From the NCBI RefSeq assembly GCF_902712875.1, contig NZ_LR743509.1, positions 62,001 through 126,000 of the forward strand: a stretch of DNA of 64,000 bases. Direction: 5' to 3'. Made by a program: the position numbers and the translations under genes. Source of the DNA: Hyphomicrobium sp. ghe19 (GTDB lineage: Bacteria; Pseudomonadota; Alphaproteobacteria; Rhizobiales; Hyphomicrobiaceae). Position 1 is the first letter of the stretch; every line of letters starts with the position of its first letter. This document shows positions 9,517 to 19,214 of the stretch, piece after piece. Below the pieces are notes generated by a model, which searched no databases, was not told the origin of the DNA, and worked only from the letters and a program-made list of their open reading frames with translations.

Positions 9517-9855
9517 ATGACTTGGATTTTGAGGGCTTCGGCGTTCTTCGCGACGGTCTACCTTCCGGTCGTCGCGGCCGGACACGCAGCCGATCGTGCA
9601 GCCAACTATGACGCATTCCGGATCCTGTGTTGTGCCGGAATGGAACTTGCCCAGAACGGGGAGCCGAAAGAGGACACGCCTGACGCAAATCCCGGTACAC
9701 CGTCCGACGGCGGATCTCACGGGGTGAAGCCACCGGCGCCCGGCGACAACGATAATGGCGAGGATGGGGCTGATTCCGATCAGGGGGAACCGCCCGACAC
9801 GGCTCAACCGCCAGGCTGCATCTTTCAAAAAGGGCCGCTGGACCTGATCGTCTAG
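9517..9855 (+). CDS. small secreted acidic protein
   Basis: 112 residues. The N-terminus (Arg followed by a hydrophobic stretch, then Ala-Gly-His-Ala-Ala) fits a Sec signal peptide cleaved near residue 24. The mature part has a Cys-Cys pair, a strongly acidic Pro/Gly/Asp-rich middle and a Pro-Gly-Cys ... Pro-Leu-Asp-Leu ending. AGGA lies 11-12 nt before the ATG. The role is unknown. The competing frames on the opposite strand lack a signal peptide and are Arg-rich, as shadow frames usually are. Confidence 0.5.
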   Translation: MTWILRASAFFATVYLPVVAAGHAADRAANYDAFRILCCAGMELAQNGEPKEDTPDANPGTPSDGGSHGVKPPAPGDNDNGEDGADSDQGEPPDTAQPPGCIFQKGPLDLIV

Positions 9856-9877
9856 CAGCTGGCGTTAGGTGGCAGGC

Positions 9878-11011
9878 TTATTCAGGAGAAGCTTGGGCGG
9901 CTTGCGGCTGGGCTGCGCCGGCCGATGAATTTGAAGACGCTCCCTCAGTGTCGGGCCCCTTCAATGCCGAGCGCGCGTCGCCAGCGGCTTCGCCGCTCTT
10001 TTTCGCGCTTTTGTCTTTTGAAGTTGCGACTTTGCTTTTCGACTTGTGTTTACCGCTCGCCGTGTGTCGCTTGTGGCCGCCGCAGCCCCATGCCGCCACC
10101 GTATCCCGCACCGTGGTGATGCCTTTGGCGCTCGGGTCCATCGGCAGCGTATCGATGGTGGTCGTGTTGAACAGCTGCTTCCAGTCGTAATTCTGGAAGC
10201 CGTACTCCAACAGGCTCGCGGCGCGGATCGCCCGTTCATTGCCGGACGATTCACCGAGAACGACTGCCATCAAGCGCCGGCCGTCGCGGGTGGCGCTCGC
10301 AACGACGTTGTATCCGGAATCGCATGTGAAGCCGGTCTTCAAGCCGTCGGCCCCGGCGAACGTTCTGAGGAGGGCGTTGTGGCTCCCGAGGCGCCGCTTG
10401 CCGATGCGCATGTCGGGCATAGCCCAGTAACTTGCATATTGCGGGTATTCGGTGACCACGGCACGGGCGATTTTTGCGACGTCGCGTGCGCTTGTGAGCT
10501 GGCCCGGGTCCGGCAGGCCGTTCGTATTGACAAAATTCGTATGCGTCATGCCAAGGCGTCGCGCCGTTGCGTTCATTCGGTCAATGAAGGCGCTTTCGCT
10601 TCCGGAAACCGCCTCGGCGAGCATGACCGTAACGTCATTGGCGGATTTGATGATCACCGCTTGCAGGGCTTGCTCGACCGACAGCGTGGCGCCGACATTC
10701 AATCCGACCTTGCTGGGTGGCTGCAGCGTCGCGACCAGCGAGCAGGAGATCCTATCGTCGAGATGGATTTTGCCCTCTTTGATCGCTTCGAAGGCGACGT
10801 AGGCCGTCATCAGCTTCGTCAGCGAGGCCGGATGCCAGATGTCGTCGACATCCTCGGCATAGAGGATCTTGCCGGTTGCGGGTTCAAACAGCAGCGTCGG
10901 GTTTGCCGAAGCCGGCGTGCCTGCCGTCAGCCAAATCAACAATGTTGCAACGATGCAGGCTGCGCGTGACCGCATGTACGTCCTCAGTATTCGCCAAAGC
11001 TCGGCTAGCAT
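9878..11011 (-). CDS. D-alanyl-D-alanine carboxypeptidase (S11 family, DacA-like)
   Basis: This periplasmic enzyme trims the terminal D-Ala of peptidoglycan pentapeptides. All three penicillin-binding motifs are visible: Ser-Leu-Thr-Lys at 63-66, Ser-Ala-Asn at about 125 and Lys-Thr-Gly at about 225. A signal peptide ends near Ala-Ser-Ala (residues 34-36). A Met at codon 13 (10975) is a plausible alternative start that gives a more usual signal length. After the catalytic domain the protein lacks a typical C-terminal amphipathic anchor and ends in a Lys/Ser/Ala-rich tail of about 80 residues, which may bind the wall or membrane electrostatically. Confidence 0.93.
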   Translation of the reverse strand: MLAELWRILRTYMRSRAACIVATLLIWLTAGTPASANPTLLFEPATGKILYAEDVDDIWHPASLTKLMTAYVAFEAIKEGKIHLDDRISCSLVATLQPPSKVGLNVGATLSVEQALQAVIIKSANDVTVMLAEAVSGSESAFIDRMNATARRLGMTHTNFVNTNGLPDPGQLTSARDVAKIARAVVTEYPQYASYWAMPDMRIGKRRLGSHNALLRTFAGADGLKTGFTCDSGYNVVASATRDGRRLMAVVLGESSGNERAIRAASLLEYGFQNYDWKQLFNTTTIDTLPMDPSAKGITTVRDTVAAWGCGGHKRHTASGKHKSKSKVATSKDKSAKKSGEAAGDARSALKGPDTEGASSNSSAGAAQPQAAQASPE

Positions 11012-11315
11012 ATTCGTGAAGATGGGCCAACCGAACCCGATTTCGCGCCGACCTTATGATGGGTTGTGTTGCTCCGGCGGCGCTACCTGCGGATAAGCGC
11101 CCGATGAGCAGGGTTCAGAAATTTGCGATTTCCCAACCCCAAGTCCCGGTCACCAAGAGAGAATACCGCATTGCTCTCATTGGGTTCCACCGATTGGTGC
11201 CCTGCCGAGCAATAGCGACATCGTCCCGCCGGATGCCTGTTGACATGTCCGGTTTAAATCGTGCCCTGTCCAAAATACATACGCCACATAATCACGGGTT
11301 CGGCGTTTCCGCATC
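11012..11315. other. divergent intergenic region
   Basis: This gap separates dacA-like (minus) from the broken transporter (plus). No further gene, repeat or clear operator was recognised; promoters for both genes must lie here. Confidence 0.4.
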
Positions 11316-13189
11316 ATGCAGCACACCCGTTCCGAAGCCCTGTCTCTGCCTGAAACCAGCACGCGCGACCGGATGGCGATTTTTTTCGCGCTCTCGCTCG
11401 TGCTGCTGCTCGCCTCGCTCGACCAGACGATCGTCGCGACGGCGCTTCCGACCATCGTACGCGAGATCGGCGGCCTTTCCCATCTCACCTGGATCGTGAC
11501 GGCCTATCTGCTGGCCACGACCGTTGTCGTTCCTGTTTACGGGACGGCGGCGGCTTGATCGTCACTTCGGTTGCGGTGGTCGGCGACATCGTGCCGCCGC
11601 GCGAGAGGGGAAAATACCAGGGGTTCGTCGGCGGGATATTCGGATTGTCCACCGTGCTCGGACCGCTGATCGGCGGTTACATCGTCGAAAACTTTTCGTG
11701 GCGCTGGATCTTTCTGATCAACTTGCCGTTCGGCATCCTTGCTCTCTTCGTCATCAATAGGACGTTCCGCCCGCACCTCCAGAAGTCCGACATCTATATC
11801 GACTATGCGGGCGCCGTCCTGCTTGGGACGGCGTTGTCGATGCTCGTGCTCGTCACGAGCTTCGGGGCGGTTCTCGTCAAGGAAGCGCCCGTCAGCCTGT
11901 TTGCGTTCTCGCTGCTTGGCGTCGTGTCGCTTGCCTCGTTCATTTATGTCGAGACGAAAGCCATTGATCCTTTGCTGCCGTTATCGCTTTTCAAAAATCG
12001 AACATTCATAATTGCGGCCTCCATCGGTCTCATCGTCGGGCTCGCGCTGTTCGGATCGATCACGCTCTTGCCGCTTTATTTCCAGATCGTCAAAGGCCTC
12101 GATCCGACGAGTGCGGGCTGGCATCTCACGCCCATGATGCTCGGCGTTTTTACCAGCTCTATCGTGAGCGGCCAGATCATCGCGCGGATCGGGCGCTACA
12201 AGATATTTCCGATCGTGGGCACCGGCATCATGACGATTGCGCTCATGCTTTTGTCGCGAATCACGATCGAAACCACGCCGTTCACAGCGTCCGTCTACAT
12301 GCTCGTTCTCGGGCTCGGTCTCGGCATGGTCATGCAGATCCTGGTCATGGCTGTGCAGAATGCCGTGGATTTCGAACAGCTCGGTGTCGCGACTTCCGGG
12401 GTCACGCTCTTCCGGTCGATCGGCGGCTGCGTCGGCGTTGCGATGTTCGGGGCGATCTTTGCCTTCGTGCTGCAGCGGGAAATCATGGCATCAGCGCCGG
12501 AGCTCTCGGCGGCGTTGACCAACCCCGATGCCGTTGCTGCGCTTTCGGGAGAGATGAAGTCCGCCTACGACTATTTCTTCATCGCGGCGTTGCATCCCGT
12601 GTTCCACACCGCGACGCTGTTGGCGCTCGCCGCGTTTCTGCTGTCCTTTGCTATCGAGGAAGTGCCGCTCCGAAGCAGCATCACGAGGGAGCCCTCGTCC
12701 GATCCGCTGCTCATGCCGCGCGACGCGACCTCGTTTGATGAACTCGAGCGGATCGTCGAGCGAATTACGGCGCGGGAAAATCGCTGGCGCGTCTATCAGA
12801 CGGCGGCCTCGCGTCTCGGTGTCGAACTCGAACCAGATGAGTTGTGGCTTCTGGCGCGCCTGGGCGAACGTGGCGGCCAAGCGGAGAAGGACGACCTTCG
12901 CAAGATGCTCGGTCCCAAGGAAGTGCGGCCACCGCGTCCGTTCGGCCGGCTCGAGGCCGCCGGTATGGCCCGCGAGGCGGGAAGCGTTATCGAACTCACA
13001 GACAAAGGCCAGTCGGTCTACGAGCATCTTATTCGTCAACGCGAAGCCGACCTCGCGCACATGCTGCAGGATTGGGACCGCAACGAGCATCCGGAAGTCG
13101 TCGCGATGATGAAAAAGATGGCGAACTCTTTTGCGAGCTCGCCACCGGTGCCGCCAGCGTTTGCTATTTCTTCTTCGACAGTTCACTGA
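11316..13189 (+). pseudogene. DHA2-family MFS exporter with C-terminal MarR domain, broken by internal deletion
   Basis: The first frame (11316-11558) encodes the N-terminus and first helices of an EmrB/QacA-type drug:proton antiporter, through Leu-Asp-Gln-Thr-Ile-Val and Val-Pro-Val-Tyr-Gly. It then hits a stop. The second frame (from 11555) resumes at Leu-Ile-Val-Thr-Ser and Pro-Pro-Arg-Glu-Arg-Gly. In intact relatives about 45 residues lie between these points, including motif A (Gly-Lys-Leu-Gly-Asp) and the next two helices. The junction near 11537-11555 lacks them and shifts frame. The rest is intact, and its last 150 residues form a MarR-like winged helix fused to the transporter. It is probably non-functional; a sequencing or assembly deletion is the alternative. 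Confidence 0.8.
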
Positions 13190-14036
13190 GCTCAGCGAAT
13201 TCGGCGTCGCTCAGCTTGATGTTCGATCCGGCGACGTTCTCTTCGAGATGTTTGACCTTCGACGTTCCGGGGATGGGTAGCATAACCGGGCTGCGCTTCA
13301 GCAGCCATGCGAGCGCGATTTGGCTCGGAACGGCGTTGTGCTTCTTCGCGATTGCTTCGAGACGCGAGCCGGGCTTTGCAAGGTCGCCGGATGCAAGCGG
13401 GAACCATGGAATGAAGCCCATGTTGTGCTTCTCGCAAAAGTCCAACACGTCCTCGCTGCTGCGATCTGAGAGATTGTAAAGGTTCTGGACGCTCGCGACC
13501 TTGAAGAACTTCTGCGCCGCTTCGATTTCCTTGACGCTGACCTGACTTAGTCCAACGTGACGGATGAGACCTTCCGCCTGCATCGACTTGATTGCGTCGA
13601 ACTGCTCGTTCTGCGGAACTTTCGGATCGATGCGATGCAATTGCCAGAGGTCGAGGCGCTCAACCCCCAGTCTGCGAATGCTCATCTTCACTTCTTGACG
13701 AAGGTATTCGGGGCGGCCTAGCGGAATCCATACATCGGGGCCGGTTCTTGCGAGACCCGCCTTCGTCGCAATGATCAGACCTTTGTAGGGATGGAGCGCT
13801 TCGCGGATCAGCAGCTCGCTGACTTCGGGTCCGTAACTATCGGCCGTGTCGATGAAATTGATGTCGAGTTCGGGGAGCCTGCGAAGCGTGCGGAGTGATT
13901 CTTGCTTGTCGTCCGGTTCGCCCCAAATTCCTTTGCCTGTGATGCGCATTGCACCGAAGCCGAGACGGTTGACCGTCATGTCGCCGCCGATGGCGAACGT
14001 GCCGGAATGATTTTTTATTGCGGTAGTTGTGGACAT
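13164..14036 (-). CDS. aldo/keto reductase
   Basis: A 290-residue NAD(P)H-dependent oxidoreductase with a TIM-barrel fold. The catalytic tetrad is visible in order: Asp in Asp-Thr-Ala-Asp, Tyr in Ser-Tyr-Gly-Pro, Lys in Thr-Lys-Ala-Gly-Leu and His in Gln-Leu-His-Arg-Ile-Asp. The C-terminal Pro-Ile-Pro-Gly-Thr-Ser segment belongs to the cofactor site. It resembles the YajO/oxidoreductase branch acting on small aldehydes, but the substrate cannot be set from sequence. Its 3' end overlaps the convergent MFS pseudogene by 26 nt. Confidence 0.92.
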   Translation of the reverse strand: MSTTTAIKNHSGTFAIGGDMTVNRLGFGAMRITGKGIWGEPDDKQESLRTLRRLPELDINFIDTADSYGPEVSELLIREALHPYKGLIIATKAGLARTGPDVWIPLGRPEYLRQEVKMSIRRLGVERLDLWQLHRIDPKVPQNEQFDAIKSMQAEGLIRHVGLSQVSVKEIEAAQKFFKVASVQNLYNLSDRSSEDVLDFCEKHNMGFIPWFPLASGDLAKPGSRLEAIAKKHNAVPSQIALAWLLKRSPVMLPIPGTSKVKHLEENVAGSNIKLSDAEFAELSELSKKK

Positions 14037-14116
14037 GGCTGTCTACCTTTCTGGGGGGCTAGCGAGTTTGATCGAAAGGGAAGCGCCGCGAAAATCGCGG
14101 CGCCGTCACAATCAAA

Positions 14117-14425
14117 CTAACGAGTATCGCGGGCACCCGGCAGAACTTCCTCGCACGCTGTCTGCACGCGAATGTCGTTGCCGATGAACCTGCAGATTTC
14201 TGCTTTACGGGAAGGGTTGTTGCGGATGGTGCTGTCGGAGACCTTATACCCGTACTTCCGTGCCACGGCGGCGAGGTTGTTATCGCGGCAGTAGGGCGTC
14301 GATATCGGGTGGCCCGCAACAATCTGAAAGTCTTCGTTGCATTCTATGGCGCTTGCGGATGTGGCTGCGACCGCAGCGAATGCAATCGTTAAAAGGGAAA
14401 TCCGTGCGGAATTGGACTTCGTCAT
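14117..14425 (-). CDS. small secreted cysteine-containing protein
   Basis: 102 residues with a clear Sec signal peptide (cleavage near Ala-Ser-Ala, about residue 26). The mature part has four Cys residues, placed as in a disulfide-bonded periplasmic domain. GGAG precedes the ATG at good distance. No family was recognised. It lies near two further small exported proteins on the same strand. Confidence 0.7.
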   Translation of the reverse strand: MTKSNSARISLLTIAFAAVAATSASAIECNEDFQIVAGHPISTPYCRDNNLAAVARKYGYKVSDSTIRNNPSRKAEICRFIGNDIRVQTACEEVLPGARDTR

Positions 14426-14556
14426 ACGAGATCTCCAATTTGCGCAAGGTGCATGCGGGCACGAAGCGTATCCGGGTTTTCAGGCCGGGTTTCATCGCTG
14501 AACGCTAAATGCTGGGGTGCGTTCCAGTGGACATATGGGCCAGGAGTCGCTGGTGC

Positions 14557-14913
14557 TCAATATGGCCCGCGCGACGCGATGCCTGCCATGACATTTTCGA
14601 GTTCCTTGATGCGCCGAGCGTAACTTTCCTGCAGACAGCCGAGATTTTTGCCGCAAGCGTCGCGGGACAGCAGCCATTTGCGCTGGTCGTCCTGGATGTC
14701 GCCGCGCTGTCCCATGGCGACGAGCGATGTCGTGATAGTAAACAACGTTGCCATCCGAGCTTCGCTTTGACCGAGGTCGTAATCCCCGCAGATCGTTCGT
14801 TCGGCTGGCGATTTCGCCTTGTCACAGTCGAGCGGTGCATAGTCGGCGGCATCGGCTGGCGCCGATAACGATGCGACGGCAATGGCCATCATTGCGAGGG
14901 CGATCCAGCGCAT
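14557..14913 (-). CDS. LprI-like (DUF1311) periplasmic protein
   Basis: 118 residues with a signal peptide ending at Ala-Asp-Ala (about 20-22). The mature part has the Cys-x-Lys-Ala ... Glu-Arg-Thr-Ile-Cys and later Cys-Gly-x-x-x-x-Cys pattern of the lysozyme-inhibitor LprI/DUF1311 family. Members sit in the periplasm, and some inhibit lysozyme; this activity is not proven for the whole family. GGGAGAAA precedes the ATG. The next gene upstream lies 24 nt away on the same strand, so the two may be cotranscribed. Confidence 0.75.
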   Translation of the reverse strand: MRWIALAMMAIAVASLSAPADAADYAPLDCDKAKSPAERTICGDYDLGQSEARMATLFTITTSLVAMGQRGDIQDDQRKWLLSRDACGKNLGCLQESYARRIKELENVMAGIASRGPY

Positions 14914-14937
14914 ATGATTTCTCCCGCAACTTGGCTT

Positions 14938-15921
14938 TTAGAACATCGATGAGAGAGACCGCTGCAGCGTATCGAAGCCTTTGCTGATCGACTTTTGCAT
15001 GTCGTCATATTCGCTGGGCTTGCGTTTCGCGGTCTTTGCTTTCTTCGGCTTTGGCGGTTGGGCGACGGGGGCTTCGGCATCGGGCGCCAATGCGGCCGAT
15101 GACGGGTCGTTCGCCTGCGGAGGTGGCAGGACTTCATTGTCCCGGAAATGAATTGTGGAAGGTGCCGGTGCTGCAGCGTCATTGGCCGAGGCGGCGTGAA
15201 CGGCCGTTACTGCAACAGCCGGAACGCGTGGTTCTTCCTGTGCGGGAATGGCCGCTACGATTTCCTTAGGAGGCGTGAGCATTTCGGGCGGCGCCCAAGG
15301 ATGATCGAGCATCGTTCGCTCGTCCGCCGATGATCGCTGTGCGACTGCTGGAGGCCGCGGGGCCGCTGGGGGCGACGTTTCTTCATGCGCTTGCTGGAGC
15401 GATGTTGAGGGAAGCTCAGTCGTCAGCGTACCCGTCGATATCGCGCGGCCGCGAGCGCATACAGCAGTATCATTGGATTCGACCAAGGCGACGAGCGTAT
15501 CGTCCGGACTATCGACCGGGAGCAGCGCGTTGACCGTTTCAGCGAAACCACGCATCGCGTCCTTGGATGCGTCGCTCCAGATGCCGCTGATCGGACCGTT
15601 GTAGCATTGAGCCCGTGCCAGAGCCTTCTGCAACTGGCGCACGCGCGCACCGCGATCGGATGGAAGAACGGGTGCTGCGACGGGTTTGGTCAAGGCCGTC
15701 GATGCGATCTTGACGACATTAGCGGAAGGAGACGGCGAGGAGACAGGAACGGCTCTTACGAGCGGAGGCACTGCGATAGCGTCGATATGGGCGGGTGCCG
15801 AGACGCTGTCGGGTGTGGTGACAACGTAGAGTACGAGGCCCAGTGCCACTGTCACCGACAGGAGGAAGAACCCTCCGGCCGTGCTGGAGAAACTCGCGGC
15901 TATTTTTCGAACGACGCTCAC
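14938..15921 (-). CDS. membrane-anchored protein with peptidoglycan-binding-like domain
   Basis: 327 residues from a GTG start. A single N-terminal membrane helix lies at about residues 15-35. Residues 90-155 resemble a peptidoglycan-binding or Sel-like helical domain (Val-Arg-Gln-Leu-Gln-Lys-Ala-Leu ... Tyr-Asn-Gly-Pro-Ile-Ser-Gly-Ile-Trp), the classic repeat of PG_binding_1 proteins. A long Pro/Ala-rich periplasmic linker follows, and the C-terminus is Lys-rich with a helix. An envelope role is likely; the exact one is unknown. Confidence 0.65.
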   Translation of the reverse strand: MSVVRKIAASFSSTAGGFFLLSVTVALGLVLYVVTTPDSVSAPAHIDAIAVPPLVRAVPVSSPSPSANVVKIASTALTKPVAAPVLPSDRGARVRQLQKALARAQCYNGPISGIWSDASKDAMRGFAETVNALLPVDSPDDTLVALVESNDTAVCARGRAISTGTLTTELPSTSLQQAHEETSPPAAPRPPAVAQRSSADERTMLDHPWAPPEMLTPPKEIVAAIPAQEEPRVPAVAVTAVHAASANDAAAPAPSTIHFRDNEVLPPPQANDPSSAALAPDAEAPVAQPPKPKKAKTAKRKPSEYDDMQKSISKGFDTLQRSLSSMF

Positions 15922-16390
15922 AGGCGATACTCTTCACAAGACAAACGCTACAAACGCAAACCGACCGGCGACTTCAATCCCGAAATACGGCCCGAAACGC
16001 TTTTGCCTTTCTGGCATGGGCTGGCATAAGCCGCAATCGAGCAAAACTCCGTGTGGAGACGGCGCGTGGAACTTTTTAAGCCCCGCCAGTGAGGCCGCCT
16101 AGTGCGCCCGCGCCAGCTTCAACCGAAATCGGTCGGCAGAATCGGTTCGTCGCGAGCTCCTGGTGGCGAGCGGAGCACAGCAAGATTGTGAATACAATAT
16201 GGGCGGGAAGAATTCCGAAAGCCGCCTCAACGGCTTCCAATTTCTGTGAAATTCACCTCAGACGGCGCCACTTGCCGGTGCAGGTTGTGATTTTAGATTA
16301 CGTGTATAATTTATAAGGCTCAATTCGATGGCCCTGCGTTCTTCTGCGTCGTGCGGAGCCGTCGTGATCAACATCTGAAAGGGAGCCACT
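15922..16390. other. divergent intergenic region before fabF-like gene
   Basis: Nearly 470 nt without a convincing gene. It must carry the promoters of the PG-binding-like gene and of the ketoacyl synthase gene. No hairpin with a T-run, operator or RNA family was recognised. Confidence 0.4.
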
Positions 16391-17671
16391 GTGGCAGATC
16401 GTAAAGCAGGTTCACGGATCGTGGTGACCGGCATGGGGCTCGTGTCGCCGCTTGGTGCGAACGTGGACGCGGCATGGAAACGTCTCATCGCCGGTCAATC
16501 GGGAATACGGCGCCTCGATGAAGCGATCGTGCCGGATGTCGATTGCAAGGTCGGCGGTGTCGTTCCCGATATTGCTGACGATCCGGAAGGCTTCGATCTC
16601 GCGGCTGCGGTTCCCGCCAAAGACCGCAAGAAGATGGATCGCTTCATCCATTTTGCGATCGACGCGTCGCGGCAGGCCTTGGCTCAAGCGGGTTGGGCTC
16701 CGCAAGACGAGCGGTCACGCGAACGGACGGGAACGGTGATTGCTTCGGGCATCGGCGGATTTCTCACGATTACGGACGCGGTGCGGACGGTCGACAATCG
16801 TGGCGCCAAGAAACTTTCGCCGTTCACGGTTCCGTCGTTTCTCGTCAACCTTGCCGCCGGGAATGTCTCGATCCTGTTTGGTCTCAAGGGGCCGATCGGC
16901 GCGCCGGTAACGGCGTGCGCGGCAAGCGTGCAAGCCATCGGCGACGGCATGCGATTGATCCGCAGCGGAGAAGCCGATGTCGTGGTCTGCGGTGGCGCAG
17001 AGGCGTGCATCAACAGAGTGGCGCTTGGGGCATTTGCAGCCGCGCGTGCGCTTTCGACAGGCTTTAACGACGCGCCGGAAAAAGCGTCGCGCCCGTTCGA
17101 TAAGGCGCGTGACGGCTTCGTGATGGGCGAGGGTGCGGGCATGCTCGTGATCGAAAGCGAGGAGCATGCCTTGGGTCGCGGTGCTGTTCCGCTCGCGGAA
17201 GTCGTTGGATACGGCACGAGCGCGGATGCTTTTCACCTCACATCAGGCCCACCCGATGGGAACGGTGCGTTGAGGGCCATGCGTGATGCACTCGCGATGG
17301 CGGGGCTCACGCCTGACGCCATCGGTTATCTCAACGCGCACGCGACCTCGACGCCGGTCGGCGATGGGGGTGAGCTTGCCGCGATGCGCACCATGTTCGG
17401 ACATGGGCGCGGGCCCGCGATTTCATCGACCAAGTCGGCCACGGGGCATTTGCTCGGCGCTGCCGGTGGGCTCGCAGCGGTATTTTCCATTCTCGCTTTG
17501 CGAAACGGCGTGCTGCCGCCGACGCTCAATCTCACTGACCCGGATCCGGAAGCCGAAGGCCTGGATCTCATCGGTCCGGAGGCGCGGAAAAGCGACGTCG
17601 AATATGTCCTTTCGAACGGGTTCGGCTTTGGCGGGGTCAACGCGTCGGTGATTTTCCGGCGCTGGTCCTGA
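16391..17671 (+). CDS. beta-ketoacyl-ACP synthase, FabF type
   Basis: 426 residues from a GTG start. It condenses malonyl-ACP with an acyl-ACP in fatty acid elongation. The Cys-His-His triad is present: Cys176 in Thr-Ala-Cys-Ala-Ala-Ser, a His in Asn-Ala-His-Ala-Thr-Ser-Thr-Pro at about 315 and a His in Thr-Gly-His-Leu-Leu-Gly-Ala-Ala at about 352. Length matches FabF. It stands alone, away from acpP/fabG, and these bacteria usually carry several FabF paralogues, so it may serve a specialised chain (long-chain or lipid A acyl) rather than bulk synthesis. Confidence 0.9.
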   Translation: MADRKAGSRIVVTGMGLVSPLGANVDAAWKRLIAGQSGIRRLDEAIVPDVDCKVGGVVPDIADDPEGFDLAAAVPAKDRKKMDRFIHFAIDASRQALAQAGWAPQDERSRERTGTVIASGIGGFLTITDAVRTVDNRGAKKLSPFTVPSFLVNLAAGNVSILFGLKGPIGAPVTACAASVQAIGDGMRLIRSGEADVVVCGGAEACINRVALGAFAAARALSTGFNDAPEKASRPFDKARDGFVMGEGAGMLVIESEEHALGRGAVPLAEVVGYGTSADAFHLTSGPPDGNGALRAMRDALAMAGLTPDAIGYLNAHATSTPVGDGGELAAMRTMFGHGRGPAISSTKSATGHLLGAAGGLAAVFSILALRNGVLPPTLNLTDPDPEAEGLDLIGPEARKSDVEYVLSNGFGFGGVNASVIFRRWS

Positions 17672-17695
17672 CCGTCTCGATCGGCGCGGCAAGCG

Positions 17696-18541
17696 CTAGC
17701 GGCCGCCGAGCTCATCAGCCATTTTCGCAATCGTCCGGTCGTAAACGTCGGCCTTGTTCCATTGGGCGATGACGCCGTAGTTGTGCGAGCCAGGCTCCCA
17801 ACTGCCGCCGCGCTCCCAACCGTGGCCCGCGAGGAAGCTTGCTGTCGATGCGAGGATGTCCGGCACGCTGTGGATCAAATCCTTCTTGCCGTCGCCGTCG
17901 AAGTCGACGGCAAAGCGGATATACGGGGTCGGCAAAAACTGAGTCTGGCCAATTTCGCCCGCCCAGCCGCCGCGCAATTGCGCAGGCGTCAGGTCGCCTT
18001 CATCGACGATCCGCAATGCGTCGAGCAATTGGCCGGTGAAGAATTCGCTTCGCCGGCAATCGTAGGCCAAGGTCGCGAGCGAACGGATGATCGAATAGCG
18101 GGCGGTAGCGTCGGCGCCATAATGCGTTTCGAGACCCCAGATCGCGATGATGACCTCGCCCGGTACGCCGAAGCGCTTTTCGATGCGGTCGAGCAGCGCG
18201 CGGTGACGCTGCATCAGTACCCGGCCCTTGTTGATCAGCGCCTTGTCGACGCGACGCGCATAGAATTGCTGAAAGCTGAGTTTGAACGAGTGTTGCGAGC
18301 GGTCGAGGCGAACGACTGCCGGGTCGTAGGTCACGTCGGAAAGAGTCGATAGGATGGTTCCGGATCCGATGCCCTGTGCAGATGCCTGCAGCCGGAACCT
18401 CTGTAGCCAGTTTGCAAATCCTGCCGGGCCGCTGCCGCACTGAGCTGCTACCGCATCGCCAGGTGCGCCCAGGAGCAAAAGGCCCATGAGCCATATCGCG
18501 TTCAGCCTGATCATGATGGGGGCAACGAAGGTTGACGGCAT
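17696..18541 (-). CDS. lytic murein transglycosylase, MltB type
   Basis: 281 residues from the ATG at 18541, which has a GAAAGAAG ribosome binding site; a frame 32 codons longer exists but has no good site. A signal peptide ends near Ala-Val-Ala-Ala. The catalytic Glu lies in Trp-Gly-Leu-Glu-Thr-His-Tyr-Gly, and the Gly-Glu-Ile-Gly-Gln-Thr-Gln-Phe-Leu-Pro segment is typical of the SLT_2/MltB family. It cleaves glycan strands to 1,6-anhydro-MurNAc ends in the periplasm. The C-terminal peptidoglycan-binding domain found in some relatives is absent. The gene is convergent with fabF, 24 nt apart. Confidence 0.9.
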   Translation of the reverse strand: MPSTFVAPIMIRLNAIWLMGLLLLGAPGDAVAAQCGSGPAGFANWLQRFRLQASAQGIGSGTILSTLSDVTYDPAVVRLDRSQHSFKLSFQQFYARRVDKALINKGRVLMQRHRALLDRIEKRFGVPGEVIIAIWGLETHYGADATARYSIIRSLATLAYDCRRSEFFTGQLLDALRIVDEGDLTPAQLRGGWAGEIGQTQFLPTPYIRFAVDFDGDGKKDLIHSVPDILASTASFLAGHGWERGGSWEPGSHNYGVIAQWNKADVYDRTIAKMADELGGR

Positions 18542-18789
18542 CGATTCTTCTTTCGGATTCGCCGGGGGAAACGTGAGGAAGGGCGGGCCAAGTCGTCGGA
18601 TGCCGTCCTTACTGTCACATCTTCTCACTGTCGCCAAATGCGCATCTCATCGCGCGGAAAATCTGTTGTTTTCAAGGACCGATGGGGAATTCGGCCAACT
18701 GAGCAGCCGGTGAGCGGGTGTAACGCGGGGAACAGCTTCGGAGCGAACTCGAAGACAAGGTGACCTCCGCATCCGGAGGACCGAGCCCC

Positions 18790-19125
18790 ATGATGATCCG
18801 AGCCGCAACGACTGATCCCTTCTCGCTGAGCGATGCCGCCGCAATCATCGCCGGCCTGCTCGTTGTCGGAATTCTGGTATTTTGCATCTCGATGTGCGCG
18901 GAGGAGTCGCCCATTTCGGAATTTCTGCACCGTACGCAGGCGGAGGCCGATGCCTCCCGTTTCAACGAGTTGCTCGGCGCTTTGGACGTGCCGCAGCGAA
19001 CATCTCATCCTCGTTCGGGAGTGGAACACGGGGCTGCGCGTAAGGACGAAGCTATGAACGCGACCGCGTCGCCCGGAAGGCAATTGCGAATGCGAAGCGA
19101 GATCAGGGTTTCAGATCGGGATTGA
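18790..19125 (+). CDS. small single-span membrane protein
   Basis: 111 residues from an ATG preceded by GGAGGA at 9 nt. One membrane helix lies at about residues 17-37, followed by a charged cytoplasmic or periplasmic tail of about 75 residues. No family is recognised. A minus-strand frame overlaps part of it but lacks a good start. It is supported by the ribosome binding site and the membrane segment only. Confidence 0.45.
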   Translation: MMIRAATTDPFSLSDAAAIIAGLLVVGILVFCISMCAEESPISEFLHRTQAEADASRFNELLGALDVPQRTSHPRSGVEHGAARKDEAMNATASPGRQLRMRSEIRVSDRD

Positions 19126-19163
19126 AGGCGCGATTATCGCTGTTCCGGTGCGAATGTGAGAGC

Positions 19164-19193
19164 AAAAAAAAGGGGCAGTCCCGCCGCCGCCCC
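19164..19193 (-). terminator. rho-independent terminator of the small secreted protein gene
   Basis: On the minus strand a GGGGC/GCCCC stem (19189-19193 with 19172-19176) with a GC-rich loop is followed by eight Ts (19164-19171), about 20 nt after the stop of the gene at 19215. Confidence 0.8.
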
Positions 19194-19214
19194 GCCGTTG
19201 AATGATTGTCTGCC

